Assembly (NCBI GenBank): GCA_047629195.1
Contig: JBLHWY010000054.1
Coordinates: forward strand, 1-35,915
DNA: 35,915 nt
Source of the DNA: UBA4582 sp047629195
GTDB taxonomy: Bacteria; Pseudomonadota; Gammaproteobacteria; Pseudomonadales; Azotimanducaceae
Direction: 5' to 3'
The position numbers and the translations under genes are program-made. Position 1 is the stretch's first letter; each line of letters begins with the position of its first letter. This document shows positions 26,317-34,289 of the stretch, in pieces. The notes beneath the pieces are model-generated. The model had not been told where the DNA came from. It saw nothing but the letters and a program-made list of their open reading frames with translations, and did no database searches.

Positions 26317-26811
26317 ATGAGTGAAACTAGAAGCGAGCTCCCTACTTTTGTTGTCCCTCTGCAAAAGAGCAATATTCTGGTGCCTAATGCGACCGTGGCA
26401 GAGATTATTCCGTACGAACCTCTGCAACGAGTGCAAGATACCGCGGACTGGTTTTTGGGCTTTCTGGCATGGAGGGGCGTACAGGTTCCTGTCGTATCAT
26501 TTGAGATGTTGACGGTTGAAAGGGCAAGCTTTTCTCTGGTGTCTGTTTCATCAGCGAGTCTCGTTGTGATTCGCTCCCCGAGAATTACTGGTGACGTACA
26601 GTACATCGCACTAGTTTCACAGGCGCTGCCAAGGCTTGTTCGAATAAACCCTTCTGAACTGATAAAGTCAGGTGAAAAAGTCGAATTGACTGAATTGATG
26701 AAAGTAAGATATGCCGGTGAGATAGTGGCGATTCCTAATTTGGAATATGTCGAGTCGGAAGTCTGTCGGGTTGCATTTCAGGATGGTAACAAATCGCCAA
26801 ACCTTGCCTGA
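26317..26811 (+). CDS. chpC: CheW-like adaptor ChpC
   Basis: A 164-residue single CheW-like domain protein. Segments such as FVVPLQKSNILVPNATVAEII, WFLGFLAWRGVQVPVVSFE and a C-terminal IPNLEYVESEV fit ChpC of the Pil-Chp system, which can link alternative receptors to ChpA. It begins 8 bp after chpA. The usual chpB (CheB methylesterase) between chpA and chpC is absent. Its last 34 bp overlap the end of the convergent rsmE. Identity rests on position plus CheW-like features; sequence conservation of this family is low. Confidence 0.85.
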   Translation: MSETRSELPTFVVPLQKSNILVPNATVAEIIPYEPLQRVQDTADWFLGFLAWRGVQVPVVSFEMLTVERASFSLVSVSSASLVVIRSPRITGDVQYIALVSQALPRLVRINPSELIKSGEKVELTELMKVRYAGEIVAIPNLEYVESEVCRVAFQDGNKSPNLA

Positions 26812-27533
26812 AGAATTGAGAGAACTGTGATCGGCGCGGTATCGGCTCGTAAAATTCTTCGTCCCAGCCCCGTCAAAAGAAAGCTATTTGATTCTGCGAG
26901 TTCTAGCTCTTGCTGGCTTAAGCCTCCTTCTGGACCAATGAGTATGGAGATATCTTCTGGCCTAGGTTCTTTCGATGAATCAGTTTCCGTCGGTGCGTCA
27001 AAAAGGGCGTGGGTTCCCGTTGGGTGTAATGCCAATTTTATCTGAGATGTTTGGTGCCTAATCCATTCACCGCTAGTGACTGGGGACAATAGTACTGGCA
27101 GTATATTGCGACCACATTGTTCACAAGCGCTAACTATTCGCTGTTGCCAATGCTCCCCACGTTGTTTGATGGCTTTTGCGGAAACAGTTGTTCGATCAGC
27201 GATTAACGGTTGAATCTCCGTAACACCTAGCTCTGTCGACTTTTGGAGAATGGAGTCCATAGCATCCCGCTTTACGATGCTGACACCTAAGCGAATAAGT
27301 AAGGCCGACTCTCTGTCCACCGGGTCGAACTGAATGACTCGTACCGATACTTCACGTTTCTCGACAGCAACTATTTCTGTCAGAAATTCTCCGCCATGAC
27401 CATTGAAGAGGATGATTTGGTCGCCGGGTTTTCCTCTTAAGACATTACGCAGGTAGTGGGCAAGTTCCTTATCCAAACTATAGGACGAGTCAGCTGAAAG
27501 CTCATGCTGACAATAGAATCGAGATAGGCCCAT
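26778..27533 (-). CDS. rsmE: 16S rRNA (uracil1498-N3)-methyltransferase RsmE
   Basis: A 251-residue SPOUT-class methyltransferase that makes m3U1498 in 16S rRNA. It has an N-terminal PUA-like part (LSRFYC, HYLRNVLRGKPGDQIILFNG) and a knotted SAM-binding C-terminus with ILIGPEGGLSQQE and LGRRILRADTAPI. The ATG at 27533 with AAGGGG about 7 bases upstream is preferred to the TTG at 27536. Its 3' end overlaps chpC by 34 bp tail-to-tail. Confidence 0.95.
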   Translation of the reverse strand: MGLSRFYCQHELSADSSYSLDKELAHYLRNVLRGKPGDQIILFNGHGGEFLTEIVAVEKREVSVRVIQFDPVDRESALLIRLGVSIVKRDAMDSILQKSTELGVTEIQPLIADRTTVSAKAIKQRGEHWQQRIVSACEQCGRNILPVLLSPVTSGEWIRHQTSQIKLALHPTGTHALFDAPTETDSSKEPRPEDISILIGPEGGLSQQELELAESNSFLLTGLGRRILRADTAPITVLSILQARFGDLLPS

Positions 27534-27560
27534 CAAAGTCCCCTTTTCGATTGTTCAGTA

Positions 27561-28406
27561 TTACAGTCCCAGACCTTGCCATAGCTGGATGGTAGGCTTT
27601 GACTGATTCAATGTGTAGAAGTGTAGCCCGGGTGCGCCACCAGCTAATAAATCCTCGCAAAGTCGATTGACAACTTCATGTCCAAACGACTTCAGGCTGT
27701 CTTTGTCATCCTGATAGAATTCCAGATTTTTTCTTATCCACCGAGGAATGTCTGCGCCGCACATATCGGAAAAACGGATTAGAGTCTGAGCGTTCGATAT
27801 TGGCATGATACCTGGAACAATAGGAATGGAAATCCCCTTTTTTTCGCAGGCTTCGATAAAATTGAAGTAGGCGGCGGGGTTGTAAAAATACTGTGTGATT
27901 GCGCTGTTTGCGCCAGCATCTACTTTTTCCTTGAAGTAATTTAAGTCAGATTCGACATCACGAGAATCCGGATGGATCTCGGGATAAGCTGCGACTTCAA
28001 TATGAAAATGGTCACCTGTCTTGCGACGTATAAATTCAACCAACTGGTTGGCGTAGGTAAGACGCACTGAACCTCCCATTCCAGAGGGCATGTCACCTCG
28101 AAGAGCAACTACACGGGTGACGTTGGCGGTTTTATATTCTTTCAAAAGCGCTTCTATTTTTTCTTCGCTATCGCCACCGAAAGACAAGTGTGGCGCTACA
28201 TCGGAACCTTTAGCCCTGATATCCAATACCGCTTTTTTGGTCCCATCTTTAGTAGAACCCCCTGCCCCGTAGGTCACTGAGAAAAAAGCTGGGCCGAGTT
28301 CACAGAGTCGATCATGAACAGTAAGCAGTTTTGCATTTGCTTCGTCAGATTTCGGCGCTGAGAACTCGCAGCTGAACTGTTTTTTAAAAGTGGATTGTAG
28401 CGTCAC
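27561..28406 (-). CDS. metF: 5,10-Methylenetetrahydrofolate reductase
   Basis: A 281-residue FAD enzyme that reduces methylene-THF to methyl-THF, the methyl donor for methionine synthesis. Conserved pieces: SCEFSAPKSDEA near the N-terminus, FFSVTYGAGGSTKDGT, VVALRGDMP, AAYPEIHPDS, AITQYFYNP, VPGIMPISN and the C-terminal PGLHFYTLNQS. Length matches the family (about 290 aa). The start is GTG at 28406, only 9 bp after the metK stop, so metK-metF form an operon; ahcY, often next to them in proteobacteria, is not here. Confidence 0.95.
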   Translation of the reverse strand: MTLQSTFKKQFSCEFSAPKSDEANAKLLTVHDRLCELGPAFFSVTYGAGGSTKDGTKKAVLDIRAKGSDVAPHLSFGGDSEEKIEALLKEYKTANVTRVVALRGDMPSGMGGSVRLTYANQLVEFIRRKTGDHFHIEVAAYPEIHPDSRDVESDLNYFKEKVDAGANSAITQYFYNPAAYFNFIEACEKKGISIPIVPGIMPISNAQTLIRFSDMCGADIPRWIRKNLEFYQDDKDSLKSFGHEVVNRLCEDLLAGGAPGLHFYTLNQSKPTIQLWQGLGL

Positions 28407-28415
28407 GTCATTTAC

Positions 28416-29573
28416 CTAAAGAAATTTTGCGAGTACGTCGGCTTTGTCAGTTCTTTCCCAGGTAAAATTCGGCTCTTCTCTGCCGAAGTGCCCGTAGGCT
28501 GCTGTATCTCGATAGATAGGTCGTTTTAGATCTAACATTTCGATAAGCCCTTTGGGACGAAGATCGAAATGGTCTGCAACAAGGCTTTCAATCTTTTCAT
28601 CAGATAATTTGCCCGTGCCAAAGGTGTTAATGCTAATGGATGTAGGTTCAGCAACGCCGATGGCATATGAGATTTGAATTTCACATCTGTCTGCAAGGCC
28701 TGCTGCAACAATATTTTTAGCCACGTACCGTCCCGCATATGCTGCGCTTCTATCAACCTTCGAAGGGTCTTTACCCGAAAAGGCCCCGCCGCCATGCCTC
28801 GCCATGCCACCGTAGGTGTCAACTATAATTTTTCTACCCGTGAGTCCGCAATCACCCACTGGACCGCCGATAACAAAGTTTCCGGTCGGATTGATGTGAT
28901 ATTGGGTGTCGGCATGCAGCCAGTTGGCCGGAAGTACAGGCTTAATGATTTCTTCCATTACAGCCTCCCGAAGGTCCGCTAGCGAAACAGAAGGGTCATG
29001 CTGGGTTGAAAGTACGACCGCATCGATGGATGTCGGGTGTCCGTTTTCATCGTATTTAAAGGTGATTTGGCTTTTTGCGTCCGGTCTCAGAAAGCTTAAG
29101 GTGCCTGCTCTACGGACTTCTGCTTGTTTCTTAACCAGTAAATGAGAATAAGCGATAGGTGCCGGCATTAGAACGTCTGTTTCATTACAAGCGTAACCAA
29201 ACATCAGGCCCTGATCACCGGCTCCTTGTTCGTGATCTACTGAATCATCAACGCCCATGGCAATATCCGGAGACTGTTTGCCGATCGCGTTAATGATGGC
29301 GCAGGAGGCGCCGTCAAAACCAACATCTGAGCTGTTGTAGCCGATATCGAGAATGACTTTACGGCATAGCTCTTCCAGATCGACCCATGCGGTAGTGGTA
29401 ATTTCGCCGGCAATAATAACCATGCCGGTTTTTACCATGGTTTCACAGGCAACCCGCGCGTCTTTGTCCTCTGTCAGGATTGCATCAAGGACAGCATCGG
29501 ATATTTGATCGGCCATCTTGTCTGGGTGGCCTTCTGAGACGGACTCTGAGGTAAATGTTCTGTTAATCGACAT
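28416..29573 (-). CDS. metK: S-adenosylmethionine synthetase
   Basis: A 385-residue enzyme that makes SAM from methionine and ATP. Diagnostic motifs: SVSEGHPDKMADQISDAVLD at the N-terminus, GAGDQGLMFGYA in the middle, the GGGAFSGKDPSKVDRSAAY phosphate-binding loop and YGHFGREEPNFTWE near the end. Length matches the family (about 384 aa). ATG at 29573; the nearest purine tract AAAAGG is 12 bases upstream, which is long. It is divergent from tkt. I see no SAM riboswitch in its leader. Confidence 0.96.
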   Translation of the reverse strand: MSINRTFTSESVSEGHPDKMADQISDAVLDAILTEDKDARVACETMVKTGMVIIAGEITTTAWVDLEELCRKVILDIGYNSSDVGFDGASCAIINAIGKQSPDIAMGVDDSVDHEQGAGDQGLMFGYACNETDVLMPAPIAYSHLLVKKQAEVRRAGTLSFLRPDAKSQITFKYDENGHPTSIDAVVLSTQHDPSVSLADLREAVMEEIIKPVLPANWLHADTQYHINPTGNFVIGGPVGDCGLTGRKIIVDTYGGMARHGGGAFSGKDPSKVDRSAAYAGRYVAKNIVAAGLADRCEIQISYAIGVAEPTSISINTFGTGKLSDEKIESLVADHFDLRPKGLIEMLDLKRPIYRDTAAYGHFGREEPNFTWERTDKADVLAKFL

Positions 29574-29857
29574 GGTGATTGTTTACCTTTTTCAATGAAA
29601 AAATAGTATTTGGTCACTATTTACTGGATCCAGAATTCTAGAGTGACTTGCAGCCTTTTGACATAGCCTAGGAGTGATAATGCTTCATGATCAACGTTAT
29701 CGCCGCTCATCTGCGCCTAAAAGTCTCAGAGACTAGCATATAGGCTCTTAAGATTAGATTTAGAACAAAAATAACGCTTACAAGACGTTCATTGGTTGAT
29801 GTCCCCACCATGCTAGTAGAAAATAGCGGGCCTAATTTTCCTGTCAGGCAACCTCCC
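29574..29857. other. Divergent metK/tkt intergenic region
   Basis: This 284-bp region holds no convincing gene. It contains a perfect palindrome (29722-29734, listed separately). A perfect -35 hexamer TTGACA at 29658-29663 lacks a -10 at normal spacing. The tkt reading frame extends to 29792 inside it, but that part lacks similarity to transketolases. Confidence 0.65.
29722..29734. promoter_or_regulatory. Palindrome AGTCTC-A-GAGACT, candidate operator
   Basis: A perfect 6-bp inverted repeat with a single central A lies between the divergent metK and tkt genes, 149 bp from metK and 124 bp from tkt. Outer CCTA (29717-29720) and TAGG (29741-29744) add partial symmetry. It does not match the MetJ box (AGACGTCT). 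A dimeric regulator site is possible but unproven. Confidence 0.4.
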
Positions 29858-31879
29858 ATGAGTGCTCAACAAACCCGTTCAAATGCAATTCGCGCGCTGG
29901 CGATGGATGCTGTAGAAAAAGCCAAGAGTGGTCATCCCGGTGCTCCGATGGGAATGGCCGATATAGCCGAAGTCCTTTGGACCCAATTCTTGAATCATAA
30001 TCCTCAGAATCCAGGTTGGCATAATAGAGACAGATTTGTTCTCTCGAACGGTCACGGGTCTATGCTGATTTACGCCTTGCTGCACCTGACTGGGTATGAT
30101 CTTTCTATTGAGGAATTGAAAAATTTCCGTCAGCTTGGTTCAAAGACCCCAGGCCACCCGGAGTTTGGTTACACCCCCGGTGTAGAAACTACCACGGGCC
30201 CGCTTGGTCAAGGTTTAGCTAATGCTGTAGGAATGGCTTTGACCGAGAAAATGCTCGCCGCACATTTCAATCAAGTGGTTGATGGCCGTGCGATGAATAT
30301 TGTTGATCACTTAACCTACGTTTTCGTTGGTGACGGCTGTCTAATGGAAGGCATCTCACATGAAGTTGCGTCATTGGCGGGTACATTGGGTTTAGGTAAG
30401 TTGGTCTGCATCTATGATGATAACGGCATTTCAATCGATGGCCCGATAGATGGGTGGTTTGCAGATGATACACCGAAGCGCTTCGAGGCTTACGGATGGC
30501 AAGTCATACCGAACATTGACGGTCATGATCACGCTGCCGTCGCTGCGGCTTTAAAAGAAGCGAATACGAACACCTCGAAGCCCACACTGATCTGTTGTAA
30601 GACTCAAATTGGCTATGGTGCACCTAATAAAGCGGGTACTTCTGGTAGTCATGGCTCTCCGTTAGGGACCGATGAAATTGCGGGTACTCGGGCTAATCTA
30701 GGTTGGACCCATGAACCTTTTGATATCCCTGCAGAGGTTTATGAGGGGTTTGACTGTCGCGGCAAGGGCGCTAATGTCGAAGGTAATTGGCAACAAACAT
30801 TTGCTGAATATCAGGCTCAGTTCCCAGAGTTGGCCCGTGAATTTGAACGTCGAATGGTCGGCGATATACCGGACGGGTTCGATGCGTCGATGGATAAGTT
30901 GCTTGAGTCTGTAAACGTAGAGGCAACAGCGATGGCATCGAGGCAGGCTTCAGCTAAAGTGATAGCCGAGTTGGCCAACATATTGCCGGAACTTACCGGA
31001 GGCTCTGCAGACTTATCGGGATCGAATCTCACGAGTTGGCCTGATATGAAGCCGGTAACACCAAAAGATGCTGATGGAAACTATATCTACTACGGCGTAC
31101 GCGAATTTGGTATGACTGCGATAGCAAATGGAATGGCACTTCACGGTGGTGTTATTCCTTTTACTGGCACCTTCCTGATATTCATGGAATACGCTAGAAA
31201 TGCAGTCAGAATGTCAGCGCTAATGGGTATTCGTAATATCCATGTCTATACACATGATTCAATTGGTCAGGGTGAAGATGGCCCTACTCACCAAGCAGTA
31301 GAGCAATTGACTAACCTCCGGACCACGCCGAATATGTCGGTTTGGAGACCCTGTGATTCTGTTGAAACAGTGGTTGCCTGGAAAGCGGCTATTAAGCGCA
31401 AAGATGGCCCGACGTCGTTAGTTTATTCGCGCCAAGGTTTACCCTTTATGGCGAGAGACCGGTCACAACTTGCTATGGTTGAAAAAGGCGCCTATGTTCT
31501 TAGAGATTCCTTGTTAGGAGATTCAGATGTGTCTGCTGAGGTGATTATTATTGCTACGGGTTCTGAAGTTGGCATCGCTGTTGAGGCGTTTGAAATGCTG
31601 CAGCAAGAAAACATATCAGTCAGAGTTGTTTCTATGCCAAGTGCGGATGTATTTTCGTCTCAGACTAAGGAATATCAAGAAAGTGTACTCCCCAATAGCT
31701 GTCGCAAGCGATTAGCGGTAGAAACTGCCCATAGTGACTATTGGAGAAAGTGGGTTGGTCTTGATGGCGACGTCATCGGCATGGAGAGCTTTGGTGAAAG
31801 CGGACCCGGCGCTGAAGTACTTAAGCACTTTGGCTTCACTGCAGCTAATATAGTGAAAAGAGTCAAGGAGATGCGCTAG
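29858..31879 (+). CDS. tkt: Transketolase
   Basis: A 673-residue thiamine-diphosphate enzyme that moves two-carbon units between sugar phosphates in the pentose phosphate pathway. Motifs: SGHPGAPMGMADIAEVLW near the N-terminus, the TPP site GDGCLMEG followed by the DDNGISIDG segment, EFGMTAIANGMALHGG, and HDSIGQGEDGPTHQ. The frame opens at a TTG at 29792, but the ATG at 29858 (MSAQQTRSNAIRAL) fits the family N-terminus and length (about 665 aa). No clear Shine-Dalgarno sequence decides it. pgk starts 3 bp after the stop; the epd gene that often lies between them is missing. Confidence 0.95.
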   Translation: MSAQQTRSNAIRALAMDAVEKAKSGHPGAPMGMADIAEVLWTQFLNHNPQNPGWHNRDRFVLSNGHGSMLIYALLHLTGYDLSIEELKNFRQLGSKTPGHPEFGYTPGVETTTGPLGQGLANAVGMALTEKMLAAHFNQVVDGRAMNIVDHLTYVFVGDGCLMEGISHEVASLAGTLGLGKLVCIYDDNGISIDGPIDGWFADDTPKRFEAYGWQVIPNIDGHDHAAVAAALKEANTNTSKPTLICCKTQIGYGAPNKAGTSGSHGSPLGTDEIAGTRANLGWTHEPFDIPAEVYEGFDCRGKGANVEGNWQQTFAEYQAQFPELAREFERRMVGDIPDGFDASMDKLLESVNVEATAMASRQASAKVIAELANILPELTGGSADLSGSNLTSWPDMKPVTPKDADGNYIYYGVREFGMTAIANGMALHGGVIPFTGTFLIFMEYARNAVRMSALMGIRNIHVYTHDSIGQGEDGPTHQAVEQLTNLRTTPNMSVWRPCDSVETVVAWKAAIKRKDGPTSLVYSRQGLPFMARDRSQLAMVEKGAYVLRDSLLGDSDVSAEVIIIATGSEVGIAVEAFEMLQQENISVRVVSMPSADVFSSQTKEYQESVLPNSCRKRLAVETAHSDYWRKWVGLDGDVIGMESFGESGPGAEVLKHFGFTAANIVKRVKEMR

Positions 31880-31882
31880 ATA

Positions 31883-33088
31883 ATGACTGTACTTGATTTT
31901 AAAGATCTTGATATTAAAGGAAAGCGAGTCCTGATTAGAGAGGATTTGAATGTTCCGGTGAAAAATGGCGTGGTCACCAGTGACGCTAGAATTAGAGCGG
32001 CGCTACCGACGATCGAATACGCACTGTCGGCAGGTGCCACTGTCATGGTTATGTCACACTTGGGGCGTCCAGAGGAAGGTTTACCAATCTCCGAACAGCC
32101 AGAAATGAGCATGGCACCCGTTGCGGACTACTTGGGAAAAGCGCTGAGTAACGCACTTGGTGAGGACGGCAAGGTACAACTTGTCGAAGACTACCTCGAA
32201 GGCGCTTTTGTGTCTGAATCTGATGCTACGACGCTTTACTTGTTTGAAAATGTCAGAATTAACAAAGGCGAGAAAAAAAATGACTTAGAACTCGCCAAGC
32301 GATTGGCGGCTTTGTGCGATATTTTTGTTATGGATGCTTTCGGCACAGCCCATCGGGCTCAAGCGACGACTGAGGGCGTTGCGCAATTTGCGCCCATCGC
32401 TTGTGCTGGGCCGCTATTGCTGGCTGAACTCGAAGCTTTGGAGCTGGCGCTCGCGAATCCAGCGAAACCAGTGGTCGCCGTTGTCGGAGGCAGTAAAGTT
32501 TCAACTAAACTCGAAGTCCTGGATGCCCTGGCTGACAAGGTAGATCATCTGATTGTCGGCGGTGGCATCGCCAATACTTTTCTAGCGGCGACCGGGGCTG
32601 AGGTTGGTAAATCTCTCTGTGAAGTCGATTTACTTGAAACTGCTCGTGCATTGCTTGAAAAAGTAAATATTCCTCTGCCTATTGATGTTGTGGTGTCTAC
32701 AGCATTCGATAATGAAGCAGGCGCAGTCGAGAAAGCAGTCAGTGATATCCAGCAGGATGAAATGGTGTTGGATATTGGGCCAAAAAGCAGAGATGTCATA
32801 AGCAAAGTCATTAAGGAAGCCGGCACAATTATTTGGAATGGTCCTCTTGGTGTTTTTGAGTTCGATGCCTTTGCCGGCGGTACAAAACAGCTTGCGGCAG
32901 ATATTGCGAGCAATAAGGGTTTTTCTATTGCGGGAGGTGGTGACACGCTTGCAGCCATAGATAAATATGGCGTTGCTGATGGCATAAGTTATATCTCGAC
33001 GGGCGGCGGCGCCTTTCTTGAGTTTGTTGAAGGTAAAGAACTACCAGCTGTCGCAGTTCTGAAGAAGCGATTCAAAAACGATAAATAG
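31883..33088 (+). CDS. pgk: Phosphoglycerate kinase
   Basis: A 401-residue glycolytic/gluconeogenic kinase interconverting 1,3-bisphosphoglycerate plus ADP and 3-phosphoglycerate plus ATP. Motifs: VLIREDLNVPVKNG and MVMSHLGRPEEG in the N-domain, FENVRINKGEKKN, DAFGTAHRAQATTEG, GGSKVSTKLEVL, IWNGPLGVFEF and the C-terminal STGGGAFLEFVEGKELPAV. It is slightly longer than E. coli Pgk (387 aa). AGGAG lies upstream of the ATG inside the end of tkt, so it is co-transcribed with tkt. Confidence 0.96.
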   Translation: MTVLDFKDLDIKGKRVLIREDLNVPVKNGVVTSDARIRAALPTIEYALSAGATVMVMSHLGRPEEGLPISEQPEMSMAPVADYLGKALSNALGEDGKVQLVEDYLEGAFVSESDATTLYLFENVRINKGEKKNDLELAKRLAALCDIFVMDAFGTAHRAQATTEGVAQFAPIACAGPLLLAELEALELALANPAKPVVAVVGGSKVSTKLEVLDALADKVDHLIVGGGIANTFLAATGAEVGKSLCEVDLLETARALLEKVNIPLPIDVVVSTAFDNEAGAVEKAVSDIQQDEMVLDIGPKSRDVISKVIKEAGTIIWNGPLGVFEFDAFAGGTKQLAADIASNKGFSIAGGGDTLAAIDKYGVADGISYISTGGGAFLEFVEGKELPAVAVLKKRFKNDK

Positions 33089-33199
33089 CACTAGTAATAA
33101 CCACCAGTTAAAGTTTAGTAGAACGAATGGGAGGCTTGTATAGAAGCGCTGATTTCTATTAGCCCCTGTATAAGCAGTTATTGTTAGTAGATATAAATC

Positions 33200-33219
33200 G
33201 AAATCACAGTGGTGATTTC
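33200..33219 (+). promoter_or_regulatory. Perfect hairpin just upstream of the fba ribosome-binding site
   Basis: GAAATCAC at 33200-33207 and GTGATTTC at 33212-33219 form a perfect 8-bp stem with the 4-nt loop AGTG. It ends 3 bases before the fba Shine-Dalgarno sequence. It may be an mRNA 5'-stabilising stem, a translational control element, or a DNA operator; it has no T-run after it, so it is not a terminator. Confidence 0.6.
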
Positions 33220-33222
33220 TGC

Positions 33223-33228
33223 AAGGAG
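33223..33228 (+). promoter_or_regulatory. Shine-Dalgarno sequence fixing the fba start
   Basis: AAGGAG lies 7 bases before the ATG at 33236. It selects this ATG over the upstream in-frame GTG at 33209, which falls inside the hairpin. Confidence 0.85.
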
Positions 33229-33235
33229 AATAATC

Positions 33236-34288
33236 ATGGCATTAGTGAGTATGAGACAGCTGCTAGATCACGCGGCAGAAAATGGATATGGCGTTCCTGC
33301 ATTTAACGTCAATAATCTTGAGCAGGTACGTGCCATTATGGAAGGTGCCGCTGAAACCAACAGCCCGGTCATCCTACAAGCATCTGCTGGTGCTAGAAAA
33401 TACGCTGGTTCTAACTTTTTGCGGCACATGATCCTGGCTGCGATTGAAGAATTTCCAGATATTCCTGTTGTCATGCACCAGGATCACGGCGCATCTCCTG
33501 CATCTTGTCAGCAATCGATTCAATTAGGATTCTCATCAGTGATGATGGATGGGTCATTGATGGAAGACCAGAAAACACCAGCCAGTTATGAATACAATGT
33601 TGACGTGACCCGACGAACAACCGAAATGGCGCACGCCTGTGGCGTGACCGTCGAAGGTGAACTCGGTTGTTTGGGATCTTTGGAAACAGGCGAAGCAGGT
33701 GAAGAAGACGGTGTCGGTGCTGTGGGCAAACTGTCGATGGAGCAGATGCTAACTGATCCAGAACAGGCTGTAGATTTTGTCGAGCAGACCGGCGTAGATG
33801 CGCTCGCCATAGCCATTGGCACGAGCCACGGTGCCTACAAGTTTACTCGTCCACCCACGGGTGATGTACTCGCTATCGACCGCATCAAAGCCATTCATGC
33901 GCGAATACCCAATACCCACCTCGTGATGCACGGGTCTTCTAGTGTTCCGCAGGATTGGTTGGCCGTGATTAATGAGTTTGGTGGCGAAATACCCGAGACC
34001 TACGGTGTACCGGTTGAAGAAATACAGGAAGGTATTAAACACGGCGTCAGAAAAATCAATATTGATACCGATTTACGATTGGCTTCAACGGGTTCAATTC
34101 GAAGGTTTCTAAGCGCCAACCCGTCAGAATTTGACCCAAGGAAGTATCTCGTGGAATCAATGAAGGCGATGAAAAGCATTGTTATCGCTCGATATGAGGC
34201 CTTTGGTAGTGCCGGACATGCTTCAAGCATTAAGCCGTTCCCGCTCGAAAGAATTGCTGCTCAGTATGCAAAGGGTGATTTAAAATAA
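33236..34288 (+). CDS. fba: Class II fructose-bisphosphate aldolase (Calvin-type subgroup)
   Basis: A 350-residue zinc-dependent aldolase that splits or forms fructose-1,6-bisphosphate. The N-terminus MALVSMRQLLDHAAENGYGV followed by PAFNVNN is typical of the Calvin-cycle-type class II group. Visible metal and substrate residues: MHQDHG near 80-85, the GELGCLG segment, GTSHGAYK, VMHGSSSVP and GVRKINIDTDLR. Length matches that subgroup (about 350 aa). It follows pgk after 147 bp. The subgroup name does not by itself imply CO2 fixation, as many heterotrophs carry it. Confidence 0.95.
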   Translation: MALVSMRQLLDHAAENGYGVPAFNVNNLEQVRAIMEGAAETNSPVILQASAGARKYAGSNFLRHMILAAIEEFPDIPVVMHQDHGASPASCQQSIQLGFSSVMMDGSLMEDQKTPASYEYNVDVTRRTTEMAHACGVTVEGELGCLGSLETGEAGEEDGVGAVGKLSMEQMLTDPEQAVDFVEQTGVDALAIAIGTSHGAYKFTRPPTGDVLAIDRIKAIHARIPNTHLVMHGSSSVPQDWLAVINEFGGEIPETYGVPVEEIQEGIKHGVRKINIDTDLRLASTGSIRRFLSANPSEFDPRKYLVESMKAMKSIVIARYEAFGSAGHASSIKPFPLERIAAQYAKGDLK

Positions 34289-34289
34289 A

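Larger units (their letters stand above)
33089..33235 (+). other. pgk-fba intergenic leader
   Basis: A 147-bp gap. It has a TATAAG at 33169-33174 that could be a -10 box but has no good -35, and the hairpin at 33200-33219 next to the fba ribosome site. fba may therefore have its own transcript as well as read-through from pgk. Confidence 0.5.

Noticed and set aside
29658..29675. Perfect TTGACA with GATAAT nearby upstream of tkt
   Set aside because: Only 12 bp separate the two hexamers, too short for a sigma-70 promoter.
29574..29760. SAM-sensing riboswitch in the metK leader
   Set aside because: I looked for a structured leader with terminator or anti-Shine-Dalgarno stem and found no recognisable SAM riboswitch pattern; a covariance-model search would decide.
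29792..29857. TTG start adding 22 residues to transketolase
   Set aside because: The added segment has no counterpart in transketolases and no Shine-Dalgarno sequence.
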